Assembly: GCF_023091745.1 (NCBI RefSeq)
Contig: NC_068910.1
Span: forward strand, 131,953,170 to 132,017,169
Direction: 5' to 3'
DNA length: 64,000 bases
Source: Budorcas taxicolor
Lineage: Eukaryota; Chordata; Mammalia; Artiodactyla; Bovidae
Below are positions 37,301 to 49,300 of this stretch, piece by piece (position 1 is the stretch's first letter; the number at the start of each line of letters is the position of its first letter). A program made the translations under genes and the position numbers. The notes under the pieces are model-generated. The model was not told the DNA's origin, ran no database searches, and saw nothing but the letters and a program-made list of their open reading frames with translations.

Positions 37301-40300
37301 TTGCTCTCTCCCAGGTGCGTCAGCTTTGACAGTCCCGCACCTGTTGAGGGCCTGCCCGGCTGGGTGTTGGTCCGCTCTGGGGACTGGGGCCTTTGCCTCT
37401 GAGCCTGTGTGTTCCCAGAGCCTGGGCGGTCCTGGCTTCTGGAAGTGGGGTAAATGCTTCTTGGTAGAGGTGGGCCTGAAGGGAGAGAGGGCTGAGCATG
37501 GGGCCCATTGTAACCGTTTCATTTCTCTCCTGCTGGTGACCAGGGTGCAGCGTGTGCAAGAGGATAATGCCACACTTCCAGAAGGCTGCGACCCAGCTGC
37601 GGGGCCAGTTCGTAAGTGAGGTGCCAGGGGCCAGGCAGGGCTGGCTGCTGGCTCTCGACTTCTCTCTCTCACCTGGGGAGACGGCAAGGGGAGGGGAGAG
37701 GGCACGTTTTAAAATCATGAGAAGGACTTATTATTGCTGCCCCTGGCGTGTGGTTCAGAGACCTATCCTCAGTGGATGTTGAAGACTCCCCAGATTTCTG
37801 GGACCAGGAGAATTTGGGGCCTGTCGAAGGCCAGTGATGAAATAGCCAGGACAGTGGCAGAAAGCCCTGCGGTGTGCAGAGGCCAGGGGCTGACTGTAGA
37901 CCATCAGGGTCTACAATGCTGGGGGCTGGGCTCCAGGGCAGGCTGAGGCTCCGGATGCTGGGCAGCCTAGTGGCAAAGAAAGAGGCACAGTGACCCCGGT
38001 GGTGGGCCCAGAGCACACGCAGGCCCACGAGGCAGCCTCCTGCCCAGGCATGTAGGGCTCTATGGTTCCGGAGGGAACAGGAAGGCCATCGTCTGTGGGG
38101 CAGGAGGGATGTCGGGACTGCAGTGGAGCAAGGTGGTGGGGAGCTGGAGACCCAAACACACCAGCTCTCTGAAGGAGTGTGCAGGGGGAGTGGACAGGAG
38201 ACAAGGTCGTCTCAGGGTCACCCACCTTTGGGAGACAGAAAAGGGAAGGTGAGCCACAGAGGAAACGGGCCTTCAGGGAAGTAGGAGTGACCAGGATGGT
38301 CAGTGAGGAAGGAGGGCAGGCCAGGGCGGCCAGACCTCACCCAGGGCTGAGCATCAGTCACTGACCCTGCTTGTCTCTGTGTTTCTCCTGCTGCCTTGCC
38401 AGGCTTACCTTCTCTGTGCCATAGGTCTGTCCATTTTCACACTTACCCCCAGCCACAGATGTTCTGAGGTTTTTGTTTGGTTAGTTTTGGGTGTTTTGCT
38501 TGTTTTTATTTTGCTTTTTGGTGGCAACAGAAAAATAACTGCTGGCTCCTCTGGGAGCATGGAAAAGTCCATATGCCTTTCCTGAAAGGTAGTCGGGAGG
38601 TGCCATCTCAGTGGGGCAGGCCAGAGTCCTGCTACAGGAGTTCTGAGATCTTAAAACTCATCCTGATCTTTATGGATCAAATTGGTGATTTTCAGAGTCA
38701 ATTTAAAAAGTTTAAATGGTGGCCTCTGCTAGCCAGCCCCGGGATTGGGTTGCAAAGAGCCATGTGCTTTCTTTTCTGACCTCATTTCTGGGGTGACACC
38801 AGGGTCCTGCTTGTTCCTCACTAACGAATTTTTAGCAAGCTGCCTGGAGACGTTTGGCCCTGCGGCACACATACATCACTCTGGGGAAGTTTCACTGCAC
38901 ATTTTGGGGCCTCAATAGATACCATATTTTAAGATGATTTTACCTGAAGGAAAGACTTAATTACCCACAAGTTCTCACCCGCATAGTCTTCCCTTGTGGC
39001 TCAAATGATAAAGAATCTGCCTGCAATGCCAGAGACCTCAGTTCAATCCCTGATGAGGAAGATCCCCTGGAGAAGGGCATAGCAACCCACTCCAGTATTC
39101 TTGCCTGGAGACTCATGGATGGAGGAGCCTGGTGGGCTACAGTCTATGGAGTTGCAAAGAGTCATACACAACTAAGTGACTTTCACTTTCTTACCCACAT
39201 ACACTTAGACAAGTGCTCAGCTCACCCTCCAAACTCTGGTCCAGCCCCAGTCAGATCACAAATTAGCTAGCCAGTCCCATCAAAGCAGGTAAGGAATTGG
39301 TGCCAATTCTAGCACCTTCTGGAAGATTCTAGCCAATGCTGCATCTCCCTGCCAAAAGCATTTTTCCTGGCCCCTCCCGTGGTCCCCAAGAGCCTGTCCT
39401 TGCGTTGCATGGTCTTGTCTGCTCATCTTTGCTTATGTTCTGAGTCACTTTATCCGCAGTTGATACTAATTATGAGGAGGTTTTCTAACTGAGAGATGAG
39501 TTTCTTAAGCATCTCTTCAGTACAGAGTATGGGCCAAGCTCAGAGTAGAAGCACAACATGTCCTAATGAATGAAAGAATGGGCATATGGCTTACCGCTCC
39601 TGAGTACATTTTGTTTTAAGCTGTATGTTTACATTAAAAGTGATGTTCTCCTTTTTAAAAGAAGTCAGAGCATTAGTTCCTAGGGACAGAGGCAAAGGAG
39701 GAAGGATGTTTGTGGAACAAGGGTCTTCTTTTCTGGCCCTGAGTTCATACTAGGTTCACACTAGTCTCTACAATGTTTGCCCTGCAGATTACTTGTTAAG
39801 GGTACCTGCTTCCAAAAAAGGAAAGAAAGAACAAAACAAAACAAAATAAAACAGTGCTCGCTGCTCCTGTTTGGGCCCAGGTCAGAGGGTCTGGCCGACT
39901 GACCCCAGCTTTGACCAGGTGTTAGTTGCCTCTGTGTTATGTGAACTCATCCATTTCTTTGCTTCTGTATTTTCTTACTTGGGGCTTGTTTTGTTCTTTC
40001 CCCTTGGTTTCTTAGGAAAGTATCTTTTGAAAAGTTTTCACCTTTCCTAGCTCCATTAGGGGAAGGGTCCTCACCACTATGAACATCACCTACTTCAGGA
40101 AGTCCTTCGAGGCCAGGGCTCATGGTTGCAGCCATAGCCTCCCAAGAACAGGGCAGCCAGAGGGGTGGGTTCCTTTTTGTCCTCAAACCTGGGGCAGAGA
40201 TGGACTGCTTGTTCCCTGAAATCGAAAGCTCACCTCCTCCACCCTGCTGAAATCCACTGGTTAGCACCTTCTATCTTCTCTTCATCTCTGTCATCTTTGA

Positions 40301-43300
40301 GCCCTCCTTGGCTGGCCCTATCTGTGGCAGGGGTTAGAAACCTTCCTCCTCAACAGATTTCTTGGGAGGCATCCAGTCTGATGATGTCATTAAGGTGGAA
40401 GGCAGGCTGGGTCAGGGATGCACAGCCTTTGCCATTTTCCAAACTCAGATCCTCCTCTTCTTTTTTGCTGTCACTGAGTCATCGCATTTGTCCCATCTAG
40501 TCCCGCTGATTGACACCCTTAGCAGCCAGCACAGCTGCCAGAACAAGCCCATGCCTGCCCACCTCCTCTTCCCAGCCTTGCCAGTTATCGACGTCCACGC
40601 CAAGTCTTTTGTTAACCTTGGCCATGATGGGCCATCTGGGTGTAAATGGTGAAATGGGTTGGTCTTGGCAACAGGTTTGTGCAGAGCAGACTTTGCTGAT
40701 GGCTGTTACTAACTGGCTGGGAGATCTTGGGCAAGTAGCCCTGGAGGCTTCATTTCCCCATTCTTAAAATGGGGATGATAACACCAGCCCTGCCTGCCTC
40801 ACCGGGCTGTTGGAAGAGTGAACGGGCTGGTGCACGGGGACAGCTCTGTAGCCTGCAGACACTTCACAGGTACAGGGATGGGCACCCCCCAGCCCGCTGC
40901 TCTGTGCTCGCTGTTCCTTCCACTCACTGCATGGAGTGCTCCGAGGGTTCTGCTTTCCACTCTCTTTTCTTTCTTAGTAATGCACTGGCATGAGGGCCTG
41001 ACACTGTGCTCTCCTTGTCTTCTGCGGACTGTCCCTCAGTGGTTTTTATCTGTGTCGATAGCTCATAAGAGGTAGCTCCATGGAGACGGAGTCTCTAAGC
41101 TCGAGTACCATGTGTCGGACTGCTTGCTTGACATCTTGGTCTGGATTTCTCTCCCTGGGTCCCAGATGCAGGGAGTCTAAAATATTTACTAAAATTCAGT
41201 GTCTTTCCATCTGGCAGGTGGCCAGCTTTCCTCCATGCCTCCTCCTGAGCACTGCAGGCTTCTCTGCCAGGCTGTCACCATCCATCTCCCCCTCAATACA
41301 TCCTCCATCCGAGAAGACACCTGCCCACCAGCCTGGGTCAGACCCCACTGAACCCACCCCGCGTGGCTGCTGTGACTGCTCTCTTATCTCCCTGACCCCA
41401 CAGCTTTCCCCTTACAACCCCCAGGCACCTCCTGAATGAAGTCTTGGTTTCTTAGACACTAAAGGCTGGTCCACAGCCTCAGTGAACCTGCCTGCCTTCT
41501 CTCACTGCCTTCTCTTGTGTCCTGCAGTTAAACCAACGTGGTCCCCAGTTCTTGAGCCGCATCTTGGTTTGTTTTACCTCTGTTTTCTCTTTCTGGAATG
41601 TCTGTGGAAATCTTACCCTTCTTGACTACTTGCTCACATGCTCCTGCTTTATGGAGTTTCTGATTCTTCTGTGATTGTCCCCACAACCATGGGACGTGGG
41701 CTGGACAGGAGGAAGGCCATGTTGGTGCCAGCTGACCGACCCCCAGCACACATGTTTCCGTGTCAGGCAGCCCTCACTTCTCTGCAGGCTGAGGTCAGTT
41801 TTGCCTCATTTGGAATCACAAACTCCAAAAAGTGCTTGTCAGTAGTTGTTCAAAAAATAATTACCTCGTTAACTAATGAATGCCCCCAAAGTAGTCAGAA
41901 CTGCTGCAAAAACCCAGAGAATTAAGACTTCATTACAAGCAAAGGTGGTTGACAAAGGCCACCTTCTGGGTGGGATTTGCTTTGCCTTAAGAGATGGATC
42001 GGAGAAGGCAATGGCACCCCACTCCAGTACACTTGCCTGGAAAATCCCATGGACTGAGGAGCCTGGTGGGCTGCAGTCCATGGGGTCGCTAAAAGTCAGA
42101 CACAACTGAGCGACTTCACTTTCACTTTTCACTTTCATGCATTGGAGAAGGAAATGGCGACCCACTCCAGTGTTCTTGCCTGGAGAATCCCAGGGACGGG
42201 GGAGCCTGGTGGGCTGCCGTCTATGGGGTCACACAGAGTCAGACATGTCTGAAGCGACTTAGCAGCAAGAGATGAATGCATCTTCTGTGGTGGCCAAGAG
42301 ATGGGGTGTGGGCAACCTGAGCACAGGGCTAGAAGACTCAGGAGTCGGTGCCAAGAAGGCACAGTGTGGGCTCTGGGAACGTAAGCGGATTTGCAGGGCT
42401 TCTAGTGGTATTCATGTTTGTGGTGACAGCTAACAGATTCTGAGTGTTGTAGATACTTTGCTCGCACTGTCTCATTTAGTCTTCACAGAAGCCAGAAGCC
42501 GGGGCTGCAGATGAGGAAAGTGAGGTGCAGACACAACTGTGACTTGTTCAAGGAGAACATCTGCCGAGAGGGGAGTTAGGCTTTAGATCCAGCATCCTGA
42601 CCCCCGAGCCCACACTGTGGTACATTTCTATCTTCAAGGTGCCCGAGACGGCCAAGAGTCCAGCTGCCTCCCTGAGCAGAGATCTCAGACCGTGTCATTC
42701 CTGGGAGGATAAAAAATCTAGAGCCTAGCAGATGTACAATTAAGGGTTTTGTAGGAAAGAAGAATTAAAAAATGAGATAGGGACCATATGATCTTTGAGT
42801 GTGGGGTTAGACGTTGGCCTCCATTCAATGGAACTGAAGGGTTTTGTGCAGGGAAGTGATGTAATGAAAGAGGAGGATGTGGAAGATTAATCTTGTGGTG
42901 AATGTGCACCAACAATGAGGAGATCAATTAGACATAAAAAAAGAACTTTAAAGTAGACAGTTATTACTGGAACTGGCTGCTGAATCAGTCTGGGGAAATG
43001 AGCAGAAGGGCTCTTAGAGGGTTCCAGAGCTTCTAGTAAATCTATCTCAGGTTTATTTTCCCTGTATTCCTTGTAGCACCCCAAAATGGGATGGGAGGAA
43101 AAAAATCAGATTAGCAAGCATTTATTGTGTGTCTCGGAGAAGGCAGTGGCACCCGACCCCAGTACTCTTGCCTGGGAAATCCATGGATGGAGGAGCCTGG
43201 TGGGCTGCAGTCCATGGGGTCGCTAAGAGTCGGACACGACTGTGCGACTTCACTTTCACTTTTCTCTTTCATGCATTGGAGAGGGAAATGGCAACCCACT

Positions 43301-46300
43301 CCAGTATTCTTGCCTGGAGAATCCCAGGGACGGCAGAGCCTGGTGGACTGCCGTCTGTGGGGTCGCACAGAGTCAGACACGACTGAAGCGACTTAGCAGC
43401 AGCAGCAGCATTGTTGTCTGCTTTATGCCAGAAACTGTGCTGGATATTTAAAATGGTTGGTATGTTTAGATGCCTTGCGGGATGGAGCTGCCAGAGGCCC
43501 AGGTGATTCCCACCACTGAGAATTTGGTAGGAAATAATGAATTTGAGCAGCAGTTTTGTGCTAAGTTGCTCAGTTGTGTTCAATTCTTTGTGGCCCCATG
43601 TGACCCGCCAGGCTCCTCTGTTTGTGGGATTCTCCAGGCAAGAATAGTGGAGTGGGTAGCCACTTCCTTCTCCAGGGGTCTTCCTGATCCAGGGATTGAA
43701 CCCAGGTCTCTGGTGTTGCAGGCGATTCTTTACTATCTGAGCCACCAGGGAAGCCCTCTGACTTGGGTCATCTCCTTCAGTTCTCTTAAGAACCCTATGA
43801 TCTTCTCCTGAACCACATCTTCCAAACAAGGAACCTCAGGGAGGGTGGCTTGCCCAAGGTCACACTACTGCCAAGTGGAAGCAGTCTTCTGAGTCAAGTT
43901 CACTGTCCACTGAGACTGCTCTTCCTCGTTTTCTCTCCATATGCCTCCTTATGTATTGTTCAGCAAAATTCTACTTCCTGGTTTCTCCTCTCTGCTTCTC
44001 TAACCACTCCTGGCTCTTTTGAACTACTTCTTCCCTCCCCTCTATGCTACCTGGCTTTGTGGGGGTCTTCCTGCATCTGGTCGTGCTTTGTTCTCTTGTG
44101 ATGACAGAGCCAAAGTCCTCTTTCTGGGCACCTGATCCTGCCCTACAGGAAAAAGTTGCTGCTTTGGGAAAGGAGCTCCTGGGGACTCATTCTGGGTTGC
44201 TCTTAGCATACAGTCTTGTCGGTAACACAGCTCCTGAAGTTCCTTTTCCATTCAGGGGTGTTGGCATATGTGGACCCCAGGACCCAGAGTGTGTTCAGAC
44301 TTCAGAAATGATGGTCAGGTCAGGCCATAGGTGATGGTCACCCACAGGTCACCTAACAGGGTCTGGAGGGAGCAGAGTCAGGCAGGTGGGTCGTCCTGAG
44401 AACTACGCACCCTCTTTGGCCACATGAGCTGTGTAATCTGAGAATGTGGTGTGTGAAGCCGGGGTGGACAGACTGAGGTGTCCCTGTGGAGTGACTGAGT
44501 GAAGAGTCCACCCTTAGTTGACATGGGCAGAGAAGAGGCATAGTATGAACTTCGGAGGCAGTGGCCCTACTCTCGGACCTGGTTGACCTTGGTAACGAGG
44601 CCAGGTTTCCTCTTCAGTCCTCAGAACTATGTTTTGCTCTGGGATGATCCTCCCTGCAGGGCAGGCAGGTGGGAATGCCTGTCTGGGGGGCAACCCTCGG
44701 CCCAGATGCCTGTCTTTCCAGAGCGCTCGGGCATTGTTCCCAGCTGGCTTGGCGTGCCTTGCTCCGCTCTGCACTGCACGCAGCAGTCTCTGAGGCTCAG
44801 TCCCCATCATCTGTTTCTGGTGGGACAGCTGAACGAGCCGTGTGTGGCTGAAGTGAAGGGCATCTGCGGGCAGCGAGTGGACAGGTCTCTTCTCCCTCTG
44901 CTCCCAGGTGCTGGCCGGGATGAACGTCTACCCCTCGGAATTTGAAAACATCAAGGAGGAGTACAGCGTGCGTGGCTACCCCACCATCTGCTATTTCGAG
45001 TAAGTCCCCTGCCTCCCTGTGGACGCTGCTCCCCCCACGGTGTCTGCCCCCTGGCTGAGCCCATGGTTTCTCCCCACATTTCACAGGAAAGGACGGTTTC
45101 TGTTCCAGTATGACAGCTACGGGTCCACAGCTGAGGACATTGTGGAGTGGCTGAAGAAGTAAGTTGGCATTTGCCTTGGTGGGGTTACCCAGAGGGAGGG
45201 GCATCTGCCGGGCCCCAGTATTTCCCTGGTCACAGGGCTCTGCCTGGCGGTTGGAGAATGAATGAGGAAGGAAAGGACCATTTCTTGCTGCCCACACAGC
45301 TGATTGTGGGCGGCATCTAGGTGAGGGATCTTTGAGTGCAGGATGTGAAAGTTGGGAGAATTTCATGTGACTTGCTGTGATGACTGCATTTCAGATAGGT
45401 TTTTTCCCCCCCTTACTGTCTACCTGATGGATAGAAGCATTTCTCACTCAGGATGGCAGGTTTGAGAGAGGTTCCGCTGCAGGTCTCTCTGAAAATAGAG
45501 TTGTCAGTCGAATGCTTATTTTAAACATAACACTTTGTATTAGATGCTGTGAAGCTAAGAAGTGTCCTAATGCCTTAGATTTGCAGACTGCTTTGCGGTT
45601 CACCATGCATCCCTGCAGAGCTGCTTCATAGCACCCTGTGATCCTGTTTGTAATGTGATTAGATCCTTACAACCCAAACTATCCCCGCCCCGCACCCCCA
45701 CCATGCTAGGCGTGTGACTTTTGTGTGATGCTTGGACCCTGACCAGTGTGTTGGATGGGGAGTCTGTCTCCCCCACCCCCCTTCTTCATGGCTGGAGTTC
45801 TGACCACCCTGATCTGCCCCAAGCGCTCACCTGCTCTGGGCTCTGCCAGTCATTGCCCATGTGCAGCTATTTGTGCACAGTCCTTGGAATAATAGTATTT
45901 TGGGGGCTCCACTTTGTGCCTGACTTTGTTCTAAGCACTTTCTGTGGATTTTATGGAATCCTCAGAACAGATACTATTATCCTTATTTCATGATTTCATG
46001 AATGAGGTAACTAAGCAGAGTGATGGAGTGGCTCGTCCAAGCTCCTGCAGCTGACAGGGGCAGGGCCAGGCTTGGCCCCGGGCAGCAGCTCCCCTGAGTT
46101 CTGGCTGGAGCCCTCCCCTTTTTACCCAGATGCCAGCATGGTGGATATTTATTGGCATTATTACTGCATGGGCACAGGGTTAAAGAATTAGTTATCCAAA
46201 GACATGGAGCTTGAAAATGTGTGTTTTCAGAATGAGAAAGGAGGATAAATTTTGTACAAAAAAAAAAAAACAAAAACGCCAGAATCCACAGGAAACAAAC

Positions 46301-49300
46301 GGTTTGATTCTGAAGGCTGAAACTCTCAATCTTCTGTTCCATGGGTTCCCAGGGGCCCGGGAGATAAAATACCACAGCCAAACCATGTTTGCCTGTTGTC
46401 TTTTATTTCTTAGAAGCGTTTCCACATCTCTGTCTCCATCTCTTACTTCAATTCCAGCCCATGCCCAGGAAGGCAGCTCCCCATTATTCTGTACTCATTG
46501 TCTTAACCTGGGCTTTCACACCCCTGTTTTCCTTTTCATTTGATAATAAGCATGTCCTCTCCTCCAGCCAGACATATCTCACTCTGCTTTGGGAGAAGGT
46601 TTCAACAAATGGCAATCTCATTTGTCACCAGAGCATAAAATCTGTCTGCTTCCCTCCCCCTTCTCTAACCTTTTCTTGTTTCAAAATGCACTCACTTTTC
46701 TGGTTTCAAAATGCATAAGGTTTATTATTTATTTTTTCAGAAAGTGTTCAGAACTGCTTGCTCTCCTAGACCAGGGGAGCATGTCAGTGGGGGCTCTGAG
46801 ACAGGTTATTTTCTCCCCGTGGGAACCCACCACTCTGTCCCCACCCCACACACAGCCCCAGCCTGGTTCCTCCACCTTGTCCTGGGCTGGCACCTCCCCA
46901 CTTCCCACCTCTCCTCTCCTTGCCCCTCATGGAAAGGAGACCTTGTTAGCAGCTTTTGGTTCACCCTGGGTGTGCAGTCTCCACGCTGAGGTTGATGGGG
47001 TAACTCTGGGGAAGAGAAGGCAGCCTCTGGGTACCTCTGGGCAGCAGCTCCTCCAAACGCAGGACCATAGCCCACTCTCCCAGCATGGTGGGGGCAGAGA
47101 GGCGCTTCCTGAAGGATCCCTCATGGACTGCCTCATCTCATGCCCCAACAAGATCTAGGAGTGCCATTGTGCTTCCAGGTAGCTAATTGTTTTTTTCAAA
47201 GTCTTTTCTGATTTTAAGGTTATTCAGTGAGGTATATTATTACTGGAAAACTCAAATATTTAAAGGGGAAAGTGGCCCCCTTACCCTACTACCCAAGAAT
47301 AATGTATTGTGGCATTTGACATTTTCTTACAGATTCCCCGCAACAGATAGCCCGCTCTGTGTGTGTTTTTCCCTGATATCAGGTGTTTTAAGTCTTTACC
47401 AGGTTTCCCCCACATCCTGGTTTGTGGGTTGAAGTGATCCCACCTTTCCTGCTGCCCTGCACTTCTTCCCTGGGCCTCTCCGTTGGCTGCTCATGGCTTA
47501 TGGCAGCTAAATGCAGAACAATGAGGAGGATGGTCCAGCCTTCCTAGTTCTCCAGATGACTCTCAGAAGCCCAGGAGAGAAGGGCCAAATCCTGCCCTGT
47601 GACATGTGACTCTGGCGAGTGGGCAGAGCAGGGCATCCCTGTGTCGGAGCGGCCGGGGGCTCTGGGGTGGTTGCAGTGATCCTGGTGGTTGTGCCCTCTG
47701 TGCTCCCAGCAGCTGCATTTCTCATTCCGCTCTCTGCAGATTGCATGCCGCTGAGTTGGGCTTGGCAGGTAGAGTGTTCACAAGTGGCAATCAGTATTGA
47801 CCTGGCTACCCAGTTCTGCCTGTGTATTTTTATATGAAGCAGAAGTGGATTGGAAATAAACACAAAGTGTTCTTGACTTGTCATGCTTTAAGTTGCCTCT
47901 TCTCGTCTCTGGCATGTGCACCTCCCTCAGGCAAGGACCTGCTTTGTGTGCATTTCGCGGTCCTGGAGAGTCCGGGAATTAGGGTCACAGGATGGTAAGG
48001 GAATGTGAATGTCAGTGAACCTGCCCCCAGCAGTTCCCTTTCAGTGTTGCTTTATCTCTAGGACAGGTGGAGTTACTGATCATGCTTGAGCACCTTAGAG
48101 AACAGGGCCTTGGTGTTACCGAGTCCAAGCTCGCTCTGCTTCCCTCACGACAGGCCAGTGATTCCGAGAGATGAGGTGTCGAGGCGAAGAAAAAACTTTA
48201 ATCTGGGAGCCAACTGACCGAGAAGGTGGCAGACTAGCGCTTCAAAATAACCATCTTGTCAGGGCCTGGCTGCCAGGTTCTTTTATGGATCAGAGATGAG
48301 GGGGAGGAGAGGAAATAAAGTAATAAGACTGTTCAATCCTTGCAAATGTCCCTTAGAGTGGCAAGCCTCAGGCAGGGAGGGGACTGTGTTAGTTTCACTT
48401 CCTTACAGTCCTTCACAGGAGGCAGGCCGTTATAACAAAAAAGGGTTAAAGTCACTGAAGCAGATCCTGTGTGAATTTAAAATTAACCCTTTGCAGTTAC
48501 ATCGACTCATTTTGAGGGCCCACTCATGTTTGAGTGATTCTTATGATCTAGGTTATGAGTGATGTCTAGGGATACCTGGGTAGTACTTTATACATTTACA
48601 AAGTATCTCAAGGCCATTGTCTGTCTAGATATACCTGCAGGGCAGATGAAGAAGGGCCTGCACGTATGTTGATAGATGTTTTAAGTCGGACTGGTTGCCT
48701 CAGCCCCTAGAGCTGAAAGGTGGAGGAAACGACTCAGAGCCAGGTATTCTGACTCCTAGTCTGGCTCTTTCTCTCTTATCTGCATAGATAGGAGGTTCTT
48801 AGTTCTGTTGAGCTGAAGTTTCTTTCTCTAGAGCTTCCATCTGGTGTTGGTTCTCCTTTATGGGGCTGTAGAAAATCAATCTTACTTCCTCTTCCCGCTA
48901 ATGTGTGAAATGTTTGAAGAAAACTATTATGTTCCCCTTGTCTCTTCTTTCTCCTGGTTAGACACCTCCAGTTCCTTGAACCATTCTGCTCTCATTCCCG
49001 CATTGATTCAAAGAGTGTTTATTGGGTACCTGCTTTGTGGGAGGCACAGGAAGTAGAGAGATGATCTAGAGGGAGCCCCTGTCTTTAAGGGGAGACACAG
49101 TAAAGGGCACGATTCAGTCATTGTGCCCTCTTACCGCTGTGCCTAGGTCTGCAGGCCCCTCCAGAAAGCAAACTTCCTACTGTCCACTGGGTGGGAGAGG
49201 GGCTGCTGGAGATCCCAAGATCTCCCATTTCCAGCGCTGCGCCCCAGCCCCACTTCAAGAGGAGCCTCTGGTTCTCTGGAGCCTTTGCATATTGGGGTAG

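Larger units (their letters stand above)
31953..37543 (+). other. PDIA5: PDIA5 intron 7
   Basis: 5.6 kb and repeat-dense in the middle: MIR, a DNA-transposon remnant, an L1 end, a three-part SINE cluster and a BovB end between about 32440 and 35101. From 35102 to 37543 the sequence is GC-rich with one MIR and no supported gene. Confidence 0.92.
37612..44907 (+). other. PDIA5: PDIA5 intron 8
   Basis: 7.3 kb. Contains Bov-tA (38987), MIRs (40690, 42430, 43770), BOV-A2 (41989), a second BOV-A2 (43136) and Bov-tA (43558). Stretches 37612-38980, 39200-40690, 40830-41985 and 43915-44907 show no gene. Confidence 0.92.

Noticed and set aside
44797..45366. 189-codon minus-strand open frame opposite exons 9-10
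   Set aside because: It is the antisense shadow of PDIA5 coding exons and the short intron; no independent gene signals.
48170..48720. Complete endogenous retrovirus
   Set aside because: Only an LTR-like stretch is visible; no gag, pol or env coding sequence adjoins it.
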